Source of the DNA: an uncultured Bacteroidota bacterium
GTDB taxonomy: Bacteria; Bacteroidota; Bacteroidia; 2-12-FULL-35-15
DNA: 64,000 nucleotides
Direction: 5' to 3'
Assembly: GCA_903926385.1 (NCBI GenBank)
Contig: CAIYIS010000045.1
Span: 62,001 to 126,000, forward strand
How positions within the stretch are numbered: the stretch's first letter is position 1; every line of letters starts with the position of its first letter. This document shows positions 8,074 to 17,120 of the stretch, in pieces. A model generated the notes under the pieces. The model did not search any database. It saw only the letters and a program-made list of their open reading frames with translations, and was not told the origin of the DNA. Made by a program: the position numbers and the translations under genes.

Positions 8074-9159
8074 TTATTGTTTCAAAACACAGGTCAGTTC
8101 GTTCAGCAGTATATTTTTTTGCGATTCCTTCGAATAATTCTTCTCCACCGTTTCTCTTCCTTTTCTGCCCAGCGTTCTTCTCAGTTCAAACGAATCTATC
8201 AGCAGCGAAGTTTTGTTTACCCACTCTTCTCTAGTGTTTGCAATAAAACCATTCACTCCGTCTTCTATTATTTCGGTATTTACTCCCACCCCTGTCATTA
8301 TCGTAGGCACTTCTACCGACATGTACGAAAGCCCCTTCAGTCCGCATTTACCCTTCACCCATTGGTCGTCCGGCAGAGGCATTATGCCTATATCAAAACT
8401 CGAAAGCTCTTCCACTTCTGTTTCGGCCTTCCAGGCAATGCCCTCTATGCCCAGCTCTTTGTTCTCATAAGCCGCATCGCCCATTACTTTAAACGTTACT
8501 CGCTCACCGTATTTTTTCTTTATCTCCCTCAGGTAAGGCAGTGCCGCTTCAAAATGTTTAATCGTAGTATGACTTCCGCTCCAGCCTATACATATAGTGG
8601 CTTTGTCGGCCAATGGTTGCTTTCGTTTAAATAAAGCCGTGTCTATTGTAGTGGGAATAACTTTTACATTCGGGTTAAATTTTCTGGCATAATCTGCCAG
8701 ATAAGCATTGCCCCCAAACACCAGGTGCGACATCGAAATAATTCGTCCTGTTTTTTCTGCACTTTTCATCCATTGCCATATTTTGTTGGCATCCGATGTG
8801 TCGAGCAACCATATCGAATCGTCAAAATCGAATACCAGTTTGGCTTTCGACTTACTAAATTGTTTTTCGAAATAAGTAGTGCCCGTCATAAATGCTTCGC
8901 GCTGCACAAATATAATGTCGTAGCCATTGGCTCTTTTTACATCCCGCAGCCGTATGCGAGCGCTTTTTAGAGTAATCAAAAATTTCTGAATCAAATTTCC
9001 TCCGCTGTAAAACACCCGGTCGTCATTTGCATTTAGCAAATAAGATAGGTGGCATTCAAATCCGTTTTGCCCCAAATAGTCGAAATACTGTTCAAACCGA
9101 TATCGCTGGCTGGGCGAGCGGTCTGCACGATGAGCTGCTATAAATAATATTTTTGGCAT
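8074..9159 (-). CDS. Glycosyltransferase (GT-B, family 1/4-like)
   Basis: 361 residues. The first strand carries MPKILFIAAHRADRSPSQRYR, followed by a Rossmann-like N-terminal half and a C-terminal half with GWSGSHTTIKH, FDIGIMPLPDDQWVKGK and the nucleotide-sugar binding region KGLSYMSVEVPTIMT...EIIEDGVNGF. The EDGVNGF segment is the usual GT4 C-terminal glutamate motif. It lacks membrane segments, so it is likely cytosolic and may act in surface glycan assembly. Donor and acceptor cannot be predicted. It stands alone, with a -7 element 16 bp upstream and the long repeat-rich gap beyond. Confidence 0.85.
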   Translation of the reverse strand: MPKILFIAAHRADRSPSQRYRFEQYFDYLGQNGFECHLSYLLNANDDRVFYSGGNLIQKFLITLKSARIRLRDVKRANGYDIIFVQREAFMTGTTYFEKQFSKSKAKLVFDFDDSIWLLDTSDANKIWQWMKSAEKTGRIISMSHLVFGGNAYLADYARKFNPNVKVIPTTIDTALFKRKQPLADKATICIGWSGSHTTIKHFEAALPYLREIKKKYGERVTFKVMGDAAYENKELGIEGIAWKAETEVEELSSFDIGIMPLPDDQWVKGKCGLKGLSYMSVEVPTIMTGVGVNTEIIEDGVNGFIANTREEWVNKTSLLIDSFELRRTLGRKGRETVEKNYSKESQKNILLNELTCVLKQ

Positions 9160-9174
9160 ATTTTATTTTCCGCG

Positions 9175-9182
9175 CAAAGATA
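9175..9182 (-). promoter_or_regulatory. -7 promoter element (TATCTTTG) for the glycosyltransferase
   Basis: TAnnTTTG match 15 bp before the start codon; the resulting transcript would have a leader of only a few bases. No TTG at -33 spacing. Confidence 0.5.
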
Positions 9183-9475
9183 AAAAGTATAGGCATACTG
9201 GCTTGGTTAATTAATGGTTTACTCGATTTGGATAGTATAAGTGAAATCGCCAATGTAAAAAGGGGATGATGGGCTAAGGGAGAAAGGGCGGGATTAGGAA
9301 ATGGACTGATGTTAGACTATTATTATACTATATATAATAGTATGGAAGGGGAAAAAGGGGGAAGAGGGGAAGTGAAGGGAGGGAGTGATAAAATGAGGGA
9401 GTGGGAAACGGAAAGGAGGGCAAGAAATGGATGGGCGAATGTTGGAAATTGAAAAAAAGCAGAAAATAGGGCCGA

Positions 9476-9720
9476 CCGATGATAGGAAATTGAGACGCGA
9501 TGATAGGAAATTAAGAAAAAGTGGAAAAAACGGATGAGCGATGATAGGAAACTGAGACGCGATGATAGGAAATTGAAAAAAAAAGTAAGAAACTGAGACG
9601 CGATGATAGGAAATTGAGAAAAAGTGGAAAAAACGGATGACCGATGATAGGAAACTGAGACGCGATGATAGGAAATTGAAAAAAAAGTAAGAAACTGAGA
9701 CGCGATGATAGGAAATTGGA
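9476..9720 (+). repeat. Higher-order tandem repeat with a CGATGATAGGAAA core
   Basis: The core CGATGATAGGAAA(T/C)TGA recurs about eight times, often followed by GACG, in a compound period of roughly 103 bp (copies near 9539 and 9642). Interspersed runs of A and the words GTAAGAAACTGAGACG and GTGGAAAAAACGGATGA belong to the period. The reverse strand reads as low-complexity protein, but in several frames at once, so it is treated as non-coding. Confidence 0.85.
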
Positions 9721-9736
9721 GGCCTCACCCCTTAAT

Positions 9737-9757
9737 CCCCTCTCCGAAGGAGAGGGG
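9737..9757. repeat. GC-rich palindromic intergenic element
   Basis: Perfect 9-bp stem CCCCTCTCC/GGAGAGGGG with a GAA loop, preceded by CCTCACCCC, the form common in Bacteroidota intergenic regions. Confidence 0.75.
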
Positions 9758-9852
9758 GAGGAACGTGAAAGAACTAAAGGTAAGACCACACACCAATAAT
9801 ACTATACAAGAGAGGGGATGGCGAGACGAAAGGGGTAAGACCTCACCCCCGG

Positions 9853-9877
9853 CCCCTCCCCTTGGCAAGGGGAGGGG
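9853..9877. repeat. GC-rich palindromic intergenic element
   Basis: Perfect 11-bp stem CCCCTCCCCTT/AAGGGGAGGGG with a GGC loop, again preceded by CCTCACCCCC. Same class as the element at 9737-9757. Confidence 0.75.
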
Positions 9878-10159
9878 GGCCAGAACGGGACGAGTGATAG
9901 TAAGTTTTATTATATACATATATAATAGTATTCTGTTATGTGAATGGACTAAAAGGGGAGGTGTGCTTTTCAAGTTGTTCGCCCTTCTTTTTCCTTGATG
10001 AAAAAGAAGCAAAAAATCAAGAAAATATAATCGGCCATGCAAAGGCCAACGCGCCTGAGATAATTAAGATTGTCGCTTTGGTGAATTTTGGGAAAATGGG
10101 GAGAGGAGGTTGGTGGGGATTTGATTTACCAAGGGTTTCACCCGTGGTTACCGATATAT

Positions 10160-10175
10160 AACCCCTAACGGGGTT
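10160..10175. repeat. Short palindrome AACCCC-TAAC-GGGGTT
   Basis: A 6-bp stem preceded by TTACCGATATAT, a wording that recurs between genes in this phylum. Function unknown. Confidence 0.55.
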
Positions 10176-10358
10176 GGAAAATAGATGTTGGGAGTTTTTT
10201 TGTCGTGCTTGCTTAAAGGTAACAAAGAGAGATGGGCTGACTAACTGCACCCGATAGAAGAGGAAAGCCCGAAGTGGGCAGGCATAAGCGGGGGCGGACT
10301 TGGAACGGATAGCGGGAGAGAGGATAACGAAGGGAGATAATGATGGTGCCCAAATTAG

Positions 10359-10439
10359 TATTGAGATTTGAGATTTGAGTATTGAGACATGAGATTTGAG
10401 ATTTGAGATTGACTATTGATTATTGTTTATTGATTATTG
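10359..10439. repeat. Low-complexity GAGATTTGAG / TTGATTATTG tract
   Basis: Irregular short direct repeats (GAGATTTGAGATTTGAG, then ATTGATTATTG variants). No gene or structure supported. Confidence 0.7.
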
Positions 10440-10539
10440 CCGAATTGAACAATTGCACAGTTGGACTTTAGAGATTGCTTCGCTTCTGCTTAATTTGAAA
10501 TCCGAAATTTGAAATCTGGAAACTTTCCAACTTAAATAG

Positions 10540-10547
10540 TAACTTTG
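10540..10547 (+). promoter_or_regulatory. -7 promoter element (TAACTTTG) for the FlaA1-like gene
   Basis: TAnnTTTG match 13 bp before the ATG at 10560. It overlaps a possible TTG start at 10545, which argues that translation begins at the ATG instead. Confidence 0.5.
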
Positions 10548-10559
10548 GCTCGCAAAAAA

Positions 10560-12452
10560 ATGAAGACACTCGATATCTTATTTCAACGCAACATGCCTCG
10601 ATGGATAATCTTTTTCATCGACCTCGGCATTTGTTTGTTTTCGATAGTACTGGCCTATCTGGTACGATTTAATTTTGCTATTCCTCACTCCGAAATAGGA
10701 GCGTTTCCACTTGTTTTCGGATTAATATTAACCATCAGGGCCATTAGTTTTTATAGTTCCAAAACCTATCAGGGCATAGTAAAATATACCAGTTCTAAAG
10801 ATGCTCAGCGTATATTTATAGTTATTTCGATAGGCAGCACAGTGTATGTGTTGATTAATTGCCTGTCGTATTATTTTATCAATAAAAAATTCCCGATTCC
10901 TTTTTCTATCATCATCATCGATTATATGGCTACTGCTTTTTTGATGATAAGTTTGAGGGTAATGTTTAAAGCCTTGTATCTGGAGCTTACTAATCCTAAC
11001 AAAGACAAAAGAAGTGTGGTGATATTCGGGGCAGGCGAGTCGGGCATTATAACCAAACGCACACTGGACAGAGATGCCGGAACCAAATACAAGGTGCTTG
11101 CCTTTATAGACGACAATGCGAAGAAACATGGCAAAAAACTGGAAGGTGCTACCATTTACGGTCTGGAACGATTGAACGAACTTTTGCAACACAACGATGT
11201 TTCTAACCTTATTATTTCTGTTCAAAATCTTTCGCCTGTGCGCAAACAGCAGATAGTAGACATCTGTTTGAACTACGATACCAAGGTGCTTAATGTGCCT
11301 CCGGTAACCAATTGGATAAACGGGGAATTGAGTTTTAAACAAATTAAGAAAGTACAAATAGAAGAATTGCTGGAGCGCGACCCTATTCAACTCGACAAGG
11401 ATGATATAGAAAATCAGTTGGCCAATAAAGTAATATTGGTAACAGGTGCTGCGGGCAGCATAGGAAGTGAGATAGTAAGGCAGCTGGCGCATTATCATCC
11501 TAAAAAAATAATACTGCTCGATCAGGCCGAATCGCCTTTGTACGAAATGGAAATGGAGCTGCACGACAAATCGGAGCAGGTGGGGTATGAGGTGGTGATG
11601 GGCGACATACGCAACAAACAGCGGATGGAAAATCTGTTTCAAACGTTCCGTCCTCAAATTGTTTTTCATTCGGCAGCGTATAAGCATGTGCCCATGATGG
11701 AGAACAATCCGTCTGAATCGGTACTGACCAATGTGCTAGGCACAAAAACAATTGCCGATTTATCAGTAGAATATGCTGTAGAAAAGTTTGTAATGGTGTC
11801 GACCGACAAGGCTGTGAACCCAACCAATGTGATGGGGGCGAGTAAACGCATTGCCGAGATATACATCCAATCGCTGAACAAAAAATCGGCAGTTAAATTT
11901 ATTACCACACGGTTTGGAAATGTGCTCGGTTCGAGCGGTTCGGTTATTCCTCGTTTTCGCCATCAGATAGAAACGGGAGGCCCTGTAACAATAACTCACC
12001 CCGACATAACGCGTTACTTTATGACCATTCCGGAAGCTTGTCAGCTGGTGCTGGAAGCAGGATTTATGGGCAAAGGAGGAGAGATATTTATTTTTGATAT
12101 GGGCGAGTCGGTAAAGATTTACGACCTGGCGGTGAAAATGATTAAGCTATCGGGACTGGTGCTGGACAAGGATATTCGCATTGTATTTACCGGCCTCCGC
12201 CCGGGAGAAAAACTTTACGAAGAGTTGCTGGCCGACCAGGAGAATACATTGCCTACTCATCATCAGCAAATATTAATTGCCAAAGTAAAGGAATACGATT
12301 TTGAAACGGTAGCAGCCGGAATAGCGCAATTAATAAGCCTCTTCGAGAAACAAGATAATAATTCCATTGTTAAAAAAATGAAGGAACTGGTTCCCGAATT
12401 TATTAGTAACAACTCCGTGTATCAGCAATTGGATTTAGAGAACAACATCTAA
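10560..12452 (+). CDS. FlaA1/CapD-type membrane UDP-sugar 4,6-dehydratase/epimerase
   Basis: About 630 residues. Four N-terminal membrane segments (roughly residues 15-125) precede a first nucleotide-binding domain (VVIFGAGESG) and a second SDR domain with TGAAGSIGSEIVRQL. The active-site region STDKAVNPTNVMGASKR has methionine where classical SDR enzymes have tyrosine, as in WbpM/CapD proteins. These make 4-keto-6-deoxy sugars from UDP-GlcNAc for capsule or O-antigen. Later conserved parts are TTRFGNVLGSSGSVIP and GLRPGEKLYEELL. A TTG at 10545 would add five residues but overlaps the -7 element. No other polysaccharide gene adjoins it. Confidence 0.92.
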   Translation: MKTLDILFQRNMPRWIIFFIDLGICLFSIVLAYLVRFNFAIPHSEIGAFPLVFGLILTIRAISFYSSKTYQGIVKYTSSKDAQRIFIVISIGSTVYVLINCLSYYFINKKFPIPFSIIIIDYMATAFLMISLRVMFKALYLELTNPNKDKRSVVIFGAGESGIITKRTLDRDAGTKYKVLAFIDDNAKKHGKKLEGATIYGLERLNELLQHNDVSNLIISVQNLSPVRKQQIVDICLNYDTKVLNVPPVTNWINGELSFKQIKKVQIEELLERDPIQLDKDDIENQLANKVILVTGAAGSIGSEIVRQLAHYHPKKIILLDQAESPLYEMEMELHDKSEQVGYEVVMGDIRNKQRMENLFQTFRPQIVFHSAAYKHVPMMENNPSESVLTNVLGTKTIADLSVEYAVEKFVMVSTDKAVNPTNVMGASKRIAEIYIQSLNKKSAVKFITTRFGNVLGSSGSVIPRFRHQIETGGPVTITHPDITRYFMTIPEACQLVLEAGFMGKGGEIFIFDMGESVKIYDLAVKMIKLSGLVLDKDIRIVFTGLRPGEKLYEELLADQENTLPTHHQQILIAKVKEYDFETVAAGIAQLISLFEKQDNNSIVKKMKELVPEFISNNSVYQQLDLENNI

Positions 12453-12562
12453 TTCGTCATTAAAATTCACCATTTCCTTATTTCCTTAATAAATCCAATC
12501 AAACAGGAGGTGTGGTATTTATTTTTCTAATGAAAGATAAGGTAGGAGAGTAAAATTAACTT

Positions 12563-12570
12563 TAGATTTG
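12563..12570 (+). promoter_or_regulatory. -7 promoter element (TAGATTTG) for the BspA-like gene
   Basis: TAnnTTTG match 22 bp before the ATG; no matching -33 TTG seen. Confidence 0.5.
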
Positions 12571-12592
12571 CGGGAGAAATAAAATAAACAAC

Positions 12593-14356
12593 ATGAAGAA
12601 AGTAATTACAATTGTTTTTGCACTTCTTATGTATATGGGCACAAATGCTTCCACACCTTTCATTACCAAATGGGATTTATCCATTGCAGGCAGTGGTGCT
12701 TCGCAAATTACATTTGGTGTGGGCACCACAGGCATTGTTAATTATACATGGCTACAATTAACGGGTGGGAGTGCTACCGGCAGTGGTACTTTTAGTGGAA
12801 CTACCGCAACTATCAGCGGTTTACCAGCAGGTGGTACCATACGTTTGAGTATTGATTCGGTAAATTTTAATAGAATTAATATTAATAATGGTATTGATAA
12901 AAATCGTTTACTTGACGTGGAGCAATGGGGAACTGTTGCATGGAGCAGTATGCAAAATGCGTTTTGGGGTAGTATTAATTTGAATATTACTTCTACTGAT
13001 TTGCCTGACTTAAGTGGTGTTAATAATATGTATAAAATGTTCTGTGATTGTATGGTGTTGAATGGTCCCACCAATATTGGGCTTTGGAATACTTCGGCTG
13101 TTACAAATATGAGTTTGGTGTTTGAAAATGCAATTGCGTTCAATCAACCCATCGGAAGTTGGAATACATCGGCTGTTACGAATATGAATGAGGAGTTTTT
13201 TAATGCGACTGCCTTCAATCAACCCATCGACAGTTGGAATACTTCGGCTGTTATTAATATGCGTTATATGTTTGCTTATGCAAATGCGTTCAATCAACCC
13301 ATAGGAAACTGGAATACATCGGCTGTTATTGATATGAGTGCTACGTTTGCTAATGCAAATACCTTCAATCAACCTATCGACAGTTGGAATACTTCTGCCG
13401 TTATTGACATGCCTTGGATGTTCGATGGAGCAAGCAGCTTCAATCAACCACTTGGCAGTTGGAATACAATTCACGTTACCAATATGAGCAGAATGTTTAA
13501 GTTAGCAAGTGCCTTCAATCAACCTATAGGCAGTTGGAATACTTCGGCTGTTACCGAAATGGAGCATATGTTTTATAATGCAAGTACTTTCAATCAATCC
13601 ATTGATAGTTGGAATACATCAGCAGTTACCAATATGGCTGCAATGTTTGATGGAGCTTTCGTTTTCAATCAACCAATAGATGGTTGGAATACATCGGCTG
13701 TTACTAATATGAGTTATATGTTTCAAGGCACAACAGCTTTCAATCAACCCATTGGAAGTTGGAATACATCAGCAGTTACAAATATGGGTGAAATGTTTAA
13801 TTCTGCCAGCGCATTCAATCAATCCCTTGCAAATTGGAACTTAATTTCTTCTCCCAGCTTTAATCAGATGTTTGATAACTCGGGTATGGATTGTGATAGT
13901 TATTCATCCACCTTGGTTGGCTGGAATGCAAATAGCAATACTCCTAATAATCGTTCTTTAGGAGCAATAGCAATGCAATATGGAACCACTGCCGTTGCTG
14001 CCCGCACTAACCTTACAACTACTAAAGGCTGGACAATAACAGGTGATGCACCCAGTGGTACCGCATGTTTGACAACTGTTGGTATTTCTTCCATCAATAA
14101 TCCTATATCGGAGATAGATATTTCCCCCAACCCCGCCACCACCCAATTAACAATTCAACAATTGGACAATTCTACAATTGAAACCATACATATATATAAT
14201 GTACTTGGAGAGGTGGTGCAGTCATCGGACATAGGACATCGCACATCGGTTGCTTTAGATGTAAGCGGACTGAACAAAGGAATTTATTTTATTGAAGCAG
14301 CCCTTATTCGGGGTAACAACAATCAACTAATAAGAAAGAAATTTGTAAAAGAATAA
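12593..14356 (+). CDS. BspA-like (DUF285) repeat surface protein with T9SS sorting domain
   Basis: 587 residues. A signal peptide ([20 protein letters not shown]) is followed by about 140 residues of lead-in. Then come ten near-identical 25-residue repeats and one degenerate repeat (about residues 162-425) of the form [25 protein letters not shown]. This is the BspA/DUF285 leucine-rich-like repeat found on surface proteins of bacteria and protists, usually linked to adhesion. The repeats are also alike at DNA level (75 bp each), suggesting recent expansion. The C-terminus ([15 protein letters not shown] to FVKE) is a T9SS type A sorting domain. It has its own -7 element and stands alone. Confidence 0.92.
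   Translation: MKKVITIVFALLMYMGTNASTPFITKWDLSIAGSGASQITFGVGTTGIVNYTWLQLTGGSATGSGTFSGTTATISGLPAGGTIRLSIDSVNFNRININNGIDKNRLLDVEQWGTVAWSSMQNAFWGSINLNITSTDLPDLSGVNNMYKMFCDCMVLNGPTNIGLWNTSAVTNMSLVFENAIAFNQPIGSWNTSAVTNMNEEFFNATAFNQPIDSWNTSAVINMRYMFAYANAFNQPIGNWNTSAVIDMSATFANANTFNQPIDSWNTSAVIDMPWMFDGASSFNQPLGSWNTIHVTNMSRMFKLASAFNQPIGSWNTSAVTEMEHMFYNASTFNQSIDSWNTSAVTNMAAMFDGAFVFNQPIDGWNTSAVTNMSYMFQGTTAFNQPIGSWNTSAVTNMGEMFNSASAFNQSLANWNLISSPSFNQMFDNSGMDCDSYSSTLVGWNANSNTPNNRSLGAIAMQYGTTAVAARTNLTTTKGWTITGDAPSGTACLTTVGISSINNPISEIDISPNPATTQLTIQQLDNSTIETIHIYNVLGEVVQSSDIGHRTSVALDVSGLNKGIYFIEAALIRGNNNQLIRKKFVKE
13078..13830 (+). repeat. 75-bp tandem coding repeats within the BspA-like gene
   Basis: Ten 75-bp units encode the 25-residue repeats. 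Words such as TTCAATCAACCCAT and TGGAATAC recur almost unchanged, so copy number is likely to vary between strains. Confidence 0.85.
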
Positions 14357-14484
14357 ATCATACTTTCACCCTCAAAAAAATAATTTGAGCGATACAACCG
14401 TTAAACCAAAAACACTGAAATTCTCCTTCTAAGAATCAATTGTTAGATTGTTTTATTGACAAAAACAGGACTGGATTTTATTCG

Positions 14485-14492
14485 TAAATTTG
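14485..14492 (+). promoter_or_regulatory. -7 promoter element (TAAATTTG) for the thioesterase gene
   Basis: TAnnTTTG match 23 bp before the ATG. A TTGAC at 14456 is 26 bp upstream, longer than the usual spacing. Confidence 0.45.
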
Positions 14493-14515
14493 TAATAATT
14501 CGTAATTCGTAACCA

Positions 14516-14932
14516 ATGAACTCATTCAAGCAAAAAACACTTATACAAATCCGATTTAAAGACATTGATAAATTGGGGCATGTAAACAATGCAAATCATA
14601 TTACATATTTCGAGCTGGCCCGCCTCGATTATTTTGATGCGCTAACCAAAGGAGGCATTACCATTGATTGGGAGAATGAAGGCATTATACTGGCCAAGGT
14701 GGAGATGGAATATAAACAACCCATTTTTTTGACTGATAAAGTATATGTGTACACATGGGTGTCGCGCATAGGGGCAAGAAGTTTTAATATGAATTGCTCG
14801 ATAGTGCGAGAAGTAAACGGCACCGAAGAGATAGCAGCACTTGGCGAGGCAGTGATAGTTTGTTTTAATTACAAAACCAATCAAAGCATAGCTATTCCCG
14901 AAACATGGAAAGCGATGATGATAGCACCTTGA
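14516..14932 (+). CDS. Acyl-CoA thioesterase, 4HBT hot-dog fold
   Basis: 138 residues, the usual size for a single hot-dog domain of the 4-hydroxybenzoyl-CoA thioesterase/YbgC type. The N-terminal signature RFKDIDKLGHVNNANHITYFE (D16, D18, H22, N24-N25) includes the catalytic acid region of the family. A long helix and sheet with MEYKQPIFLTDKVYVYTWV follow. It would hydrolyse acyl-CoA thioesters in the cytosol; chain length cannot be inferred. A strong bidirectional terminator separates it from the convergent dipeptidase. Confidence 0.9.
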   Translation: MNSFKQKTLIQIRFKDIDKLGHVNNANHITYFELARLDYFDALTKGGITIDWENEGIILAKVEMEYKQPIFLTDKVYVYTWVSRIGARSFNMNCSIVREVNGTEEIAALGEAVIVCFNYKTNQSIAIPETWKAMMIAP

Positions 14933-14970
14933 TTACTGTATGGTTTATAAAAGCAAAAGTATAAAGCAAA

Positions 14971-15000
14971 AAAAATCCCTGCCATGTGGCAGGGATTTTT
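14971..15000. terminator. Bidirectional intrinsic terminator
   Basis: Perfect 13-bp stem (AAAAATCCCTGCC and its complement) with an ATGT loop and A/T tracts on both sides, between the convergent thioesterase and dipeptidase genes. Confidence 0.93.
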
Positions 15001-15001
15001 T

Positions 15002-16372
15002 TTATTTGCTCATTTCAGCATAATACTGGAAGAAGTAAGGGATGGTTTCAATTCCCTTTAAATAATTAAACACTCCGTAATGTTCGTTTGGAGAGTGAAT
15101 GGCATCTGAGTCGAGACCGAAGCCAAGCAACACGGTGTCTAATCCAAGTTCTGATTTAAACATGGCTACAATAGGAATACTGCCTCCGCTACGCACCGGA
15201 ATTGGTTTTTTGCCGAATGTAGTTTCCATAGCTTTGCTGGCTGCTTTGTAAGCAACCGAGTTGCTAGGTGTAACAGCAGCTTCGCCTCCGTGATGAGGTG
15301 TTACTTTTACAGTAACCGAAGATGGTGCAATGGATTCGAAATACTTTTTAAACTGTTCGAAAGTTTTATCTGAGTTTTGGTAAGGAACCAAACGCATGGA
15401 TATTTTAGCAAAGGCTTTAGAAGCAATAACTGTTTTGGCTCCTTCGCCCTGATAACCGCCCCAAATACCATTAACATCTAAAGTAGGACGAATGGAATTT
15501 CGTTCGTTGGTGGTGTATCCTTCTTCTCCTATAACATCTTTAAGGTCGAGGGATTTTTTATACTCGTCCAAACTGAAAGGGGCTTTTGCCATTTCAGCGC
15601 GTTCTTCGGCCGATAGTACTTCTACATCGTCATAAAATCCGGGAATGGTAATGTGTTTGTTATCGTCTTTCAACTTTGCAATCATTTCGCAAAGTATGTT
15701 GATAGGATTAGGAACAGCACCACCGTAAAGGCCGGAATGCAGGTCGCGGTTAGGGCCGGTTACTTCCACTTCGAGATAAGTAAGCCCTCTTAAACCAACT
15801 GTGATAGAAGGAATGTCGTTGGCAATGATACCTGTGTCGGAAACCAGAATAACATCTGCTTTTAGTTTTGCTTTATTGTTTTTAACAAAAATACCAAGGT
15901 TGTCGGAGCCAATTTCTTCTTCTCCTTCAATCATAAATTTGATATTGCAAGGAAGAGAATTGGTTTGCATCATAAATTCGAATGCTTTAACATGGGAAAA
16001 CATTTGGCCTTTATCATCGCATGCACCGCGAGCGTATATTTTACCGTCTTTAATAACCGGTTCGAAAGGCCCGGAAGTCCATAGTTCTAAAGGGTCGGCA
16101 GGTTGCACATCATAATGTCCGTAAACTAAAACGGTGGGCAATGCAGGGTTAATAATTTTTTCGGCATACACAATGGGATAACCAGCGGTAAGGCATATTT
16201 CGGCTTTGTCGGCACCGGCTGCAGTAAGGCTGGCCTTAATGGAATCGGCTGTGCGAAACACGTCTTCTTTGTATTTAGGGTCGGCACTAACGCTGGGAAT
16301 GCGCAAGAGGTCGAAGAGTTCGTTTATAAAACGATCTTTGTTTGCTTCTATGTAATCTGCTATTTTGCTCAT
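15002..16372 (-). CDS. M20-family dipeptidase (zinc metallopeptidase)
   Basis: 456 residues, the length of PepV/CNDP-type M20 dipeptidases. Metal-binding motifs are in order: VYGHYDVQP (H86, with D88), GACDDKGQ (D119), the catalytic pair EGEEEIGS (E151/E152), LVSDTG, and the C-terminal HSPNEHYG. The lid domain between about residues 200 and 360 contains GLRGLTYLEVEVTGPNRDLHSG with the dimer-interface histidine. It hydrolyses dipeptides in the cytosol. It is a single gene, ending against the bidirectional terminator. Confidence 0.94.
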   Translation of the reverse strand: MSKIADYIEANKDRFINELFDLLRIPSVSADPKYKEDVFRTADSIKASLTAAGADKAEICLTAGYPIVYAEKIINPALPTVLVYGHYDVQPADPLELWTSGPFEPVIKDGKIYARGACDDKGQMFSHVKAFEFMMQTNSLPCNIKFMIEGEEEIGSDNLGIFVKNNKAKLKADVILVSDTGIIANDIPSITVGLRGLTYLEVEVTGPNRDLHSGLYGGAVPNPINILCEMIAKLKDDNKHITIPGFYDDVEVLSAEERAEMAKAPFSLDEYKKSLDLKDVIGEEGYTTNERNSIRPTLDVNGIWGGYQGEGAKTVIASKAFAKISMRLVPYQNSDKTFEQFKKYFESIAPSSVTVKVTPHHGGEAAVTPSNSVAYKAASKAMETTFGKKPIPVRSGGSIPIVAMFKSELGLDTVLLGFGLDSDAIHSPNEHYGVFNYLKGIETIPYFFQYYAEMSK

Positions 16373-16481
16373 ACTTTCTTTTTTTTATTGATTAATGTGA
16401 ATTGAATAAATGTCTGTACAATTTGTTTTCGGGCATGCAAATTTGCAATTAAAATTGAGATGGATGGTGTTTTTTTTCAAA

Positions 16482-17120
16482 TTAATTATTCGGATGTCCG
16501 GCTTCTATCCATTTGCGAACGGCAGTGATATCGCAATCGGATAACGGGCTGGTGTTTTTGGGCATAGGAGAGTAACCGGCAGTATGCTGCAAGGTTCCAA
16601 GGAGACGATTGGCTGTAACGGAAGCCACTACACCGTTGTAAGATGAAAGGTCGTAACCGCCTCCACTGTTGGTAGCGCTGTGGCAACCCACGCACCAGTT
16701 GTCCATAAGTGGTTTTATGCGGGCATTGAATGCAAACTGAGTGGTGTCGCAACCTTTGCAATTGCTGCTGTTGGGTGCGCCCATATTTATCCATGTTTTA
16801 ATAATGTTCACTTCGCGTGTGCCGAGCTTAGGTATTCCTCCTGTGGGCATGGAGGGGTTGTTTCCACGAATGGTAGTATAAACTTTGCTTAACATGGGGT
16901 GATTAGCTTTAACACCTTTCATAATACCATCGTAATTGGTAAGGTCTAAGCCTTCTTTATGGTGCTGGGAGTTGTGGCAGTCGCCCATGGAACAGTTGGA
17001 TACAAATATGGGTAATACATTTTCCTGAAAACAGATATCGGGATTGTACACGTCTTTTTTACAAGTGGTAAGCAGGGCAAAGGTTATAATAAGCAATACA
17101 GCAATTTTTTTCATATTCAT
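16482..17120 (-). CDS. Di-heme-type cytochrome c lipoprotein
   Basis: 212 residues. A lipoprotein signal (FALLTTC, with KKD following) predicts membrane anchoring. Two similar halves each carry a heme site: an unusual CX4CH (CSMGDCH, about residues 43-49) and a canonical CVGCH near residue 142. Each half ends with a methionine-containing loop (NPSMPTGG; YSPMPKN) that could give the sixth heme ligand, then a W-I-x-x-G motif (TWINMGAPN; KWIEAGHPN). The pattern resembles planctomycete-type cytochrome domains and the N-terminus of the protein at 58753. Redox partner unknown. Confidence 0.8.
   Translation of the reverse strand: MNMKKIAVLLIITFALLTTCKKDVYNPDICFQENVLPIFVSNCSMGDCHNSQHHKEGLDLTNYDGIMKGVKANHPMLSKVYTTIRGNNPSMPTGGIPKLGTREVNIIKTWINMGAPNSSNCKGCDTTQFAFNARIKPLMDNWCVGCHSATNSGGGYDLSSYNGVVASVTANRLLGTLQHTAGYSPMPKNTSPLSDCDITAVRKWIEAGHPNN

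Larger units (their letters stand above)
9183..10539. other. Repeat-rich stretch without genes
   Basis: About 1.36 kb between the glycosyltransferase and the FlaA1-like gene hold no supported gene. They contain near-palindromic TATTATA/TATAATA runs (around 9320 and 9915), a purine-rich tract (9340-9430), the CGATGATAGG repeat array, three GC-rich hairpin elements and a low-complexity GAGATTTGAG tract. It looks like a sink for dispersed intergenic elements. Confidence 0.8.

Noticed and set aside
9312-9789. Minus-strand frames of 92 and 138 codons rich in SYHRVSV and FFF
   Set aside because: They are translations of the tandem repeat in more than one frame, with no domain or plausible start context.
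10545-10559. TTG start of the FlaA1-like gene at 10545
   Set aside because: The TTG is part of the TAACTTTG -7 element; ATG at 10560 starts the conserved N-terminus.
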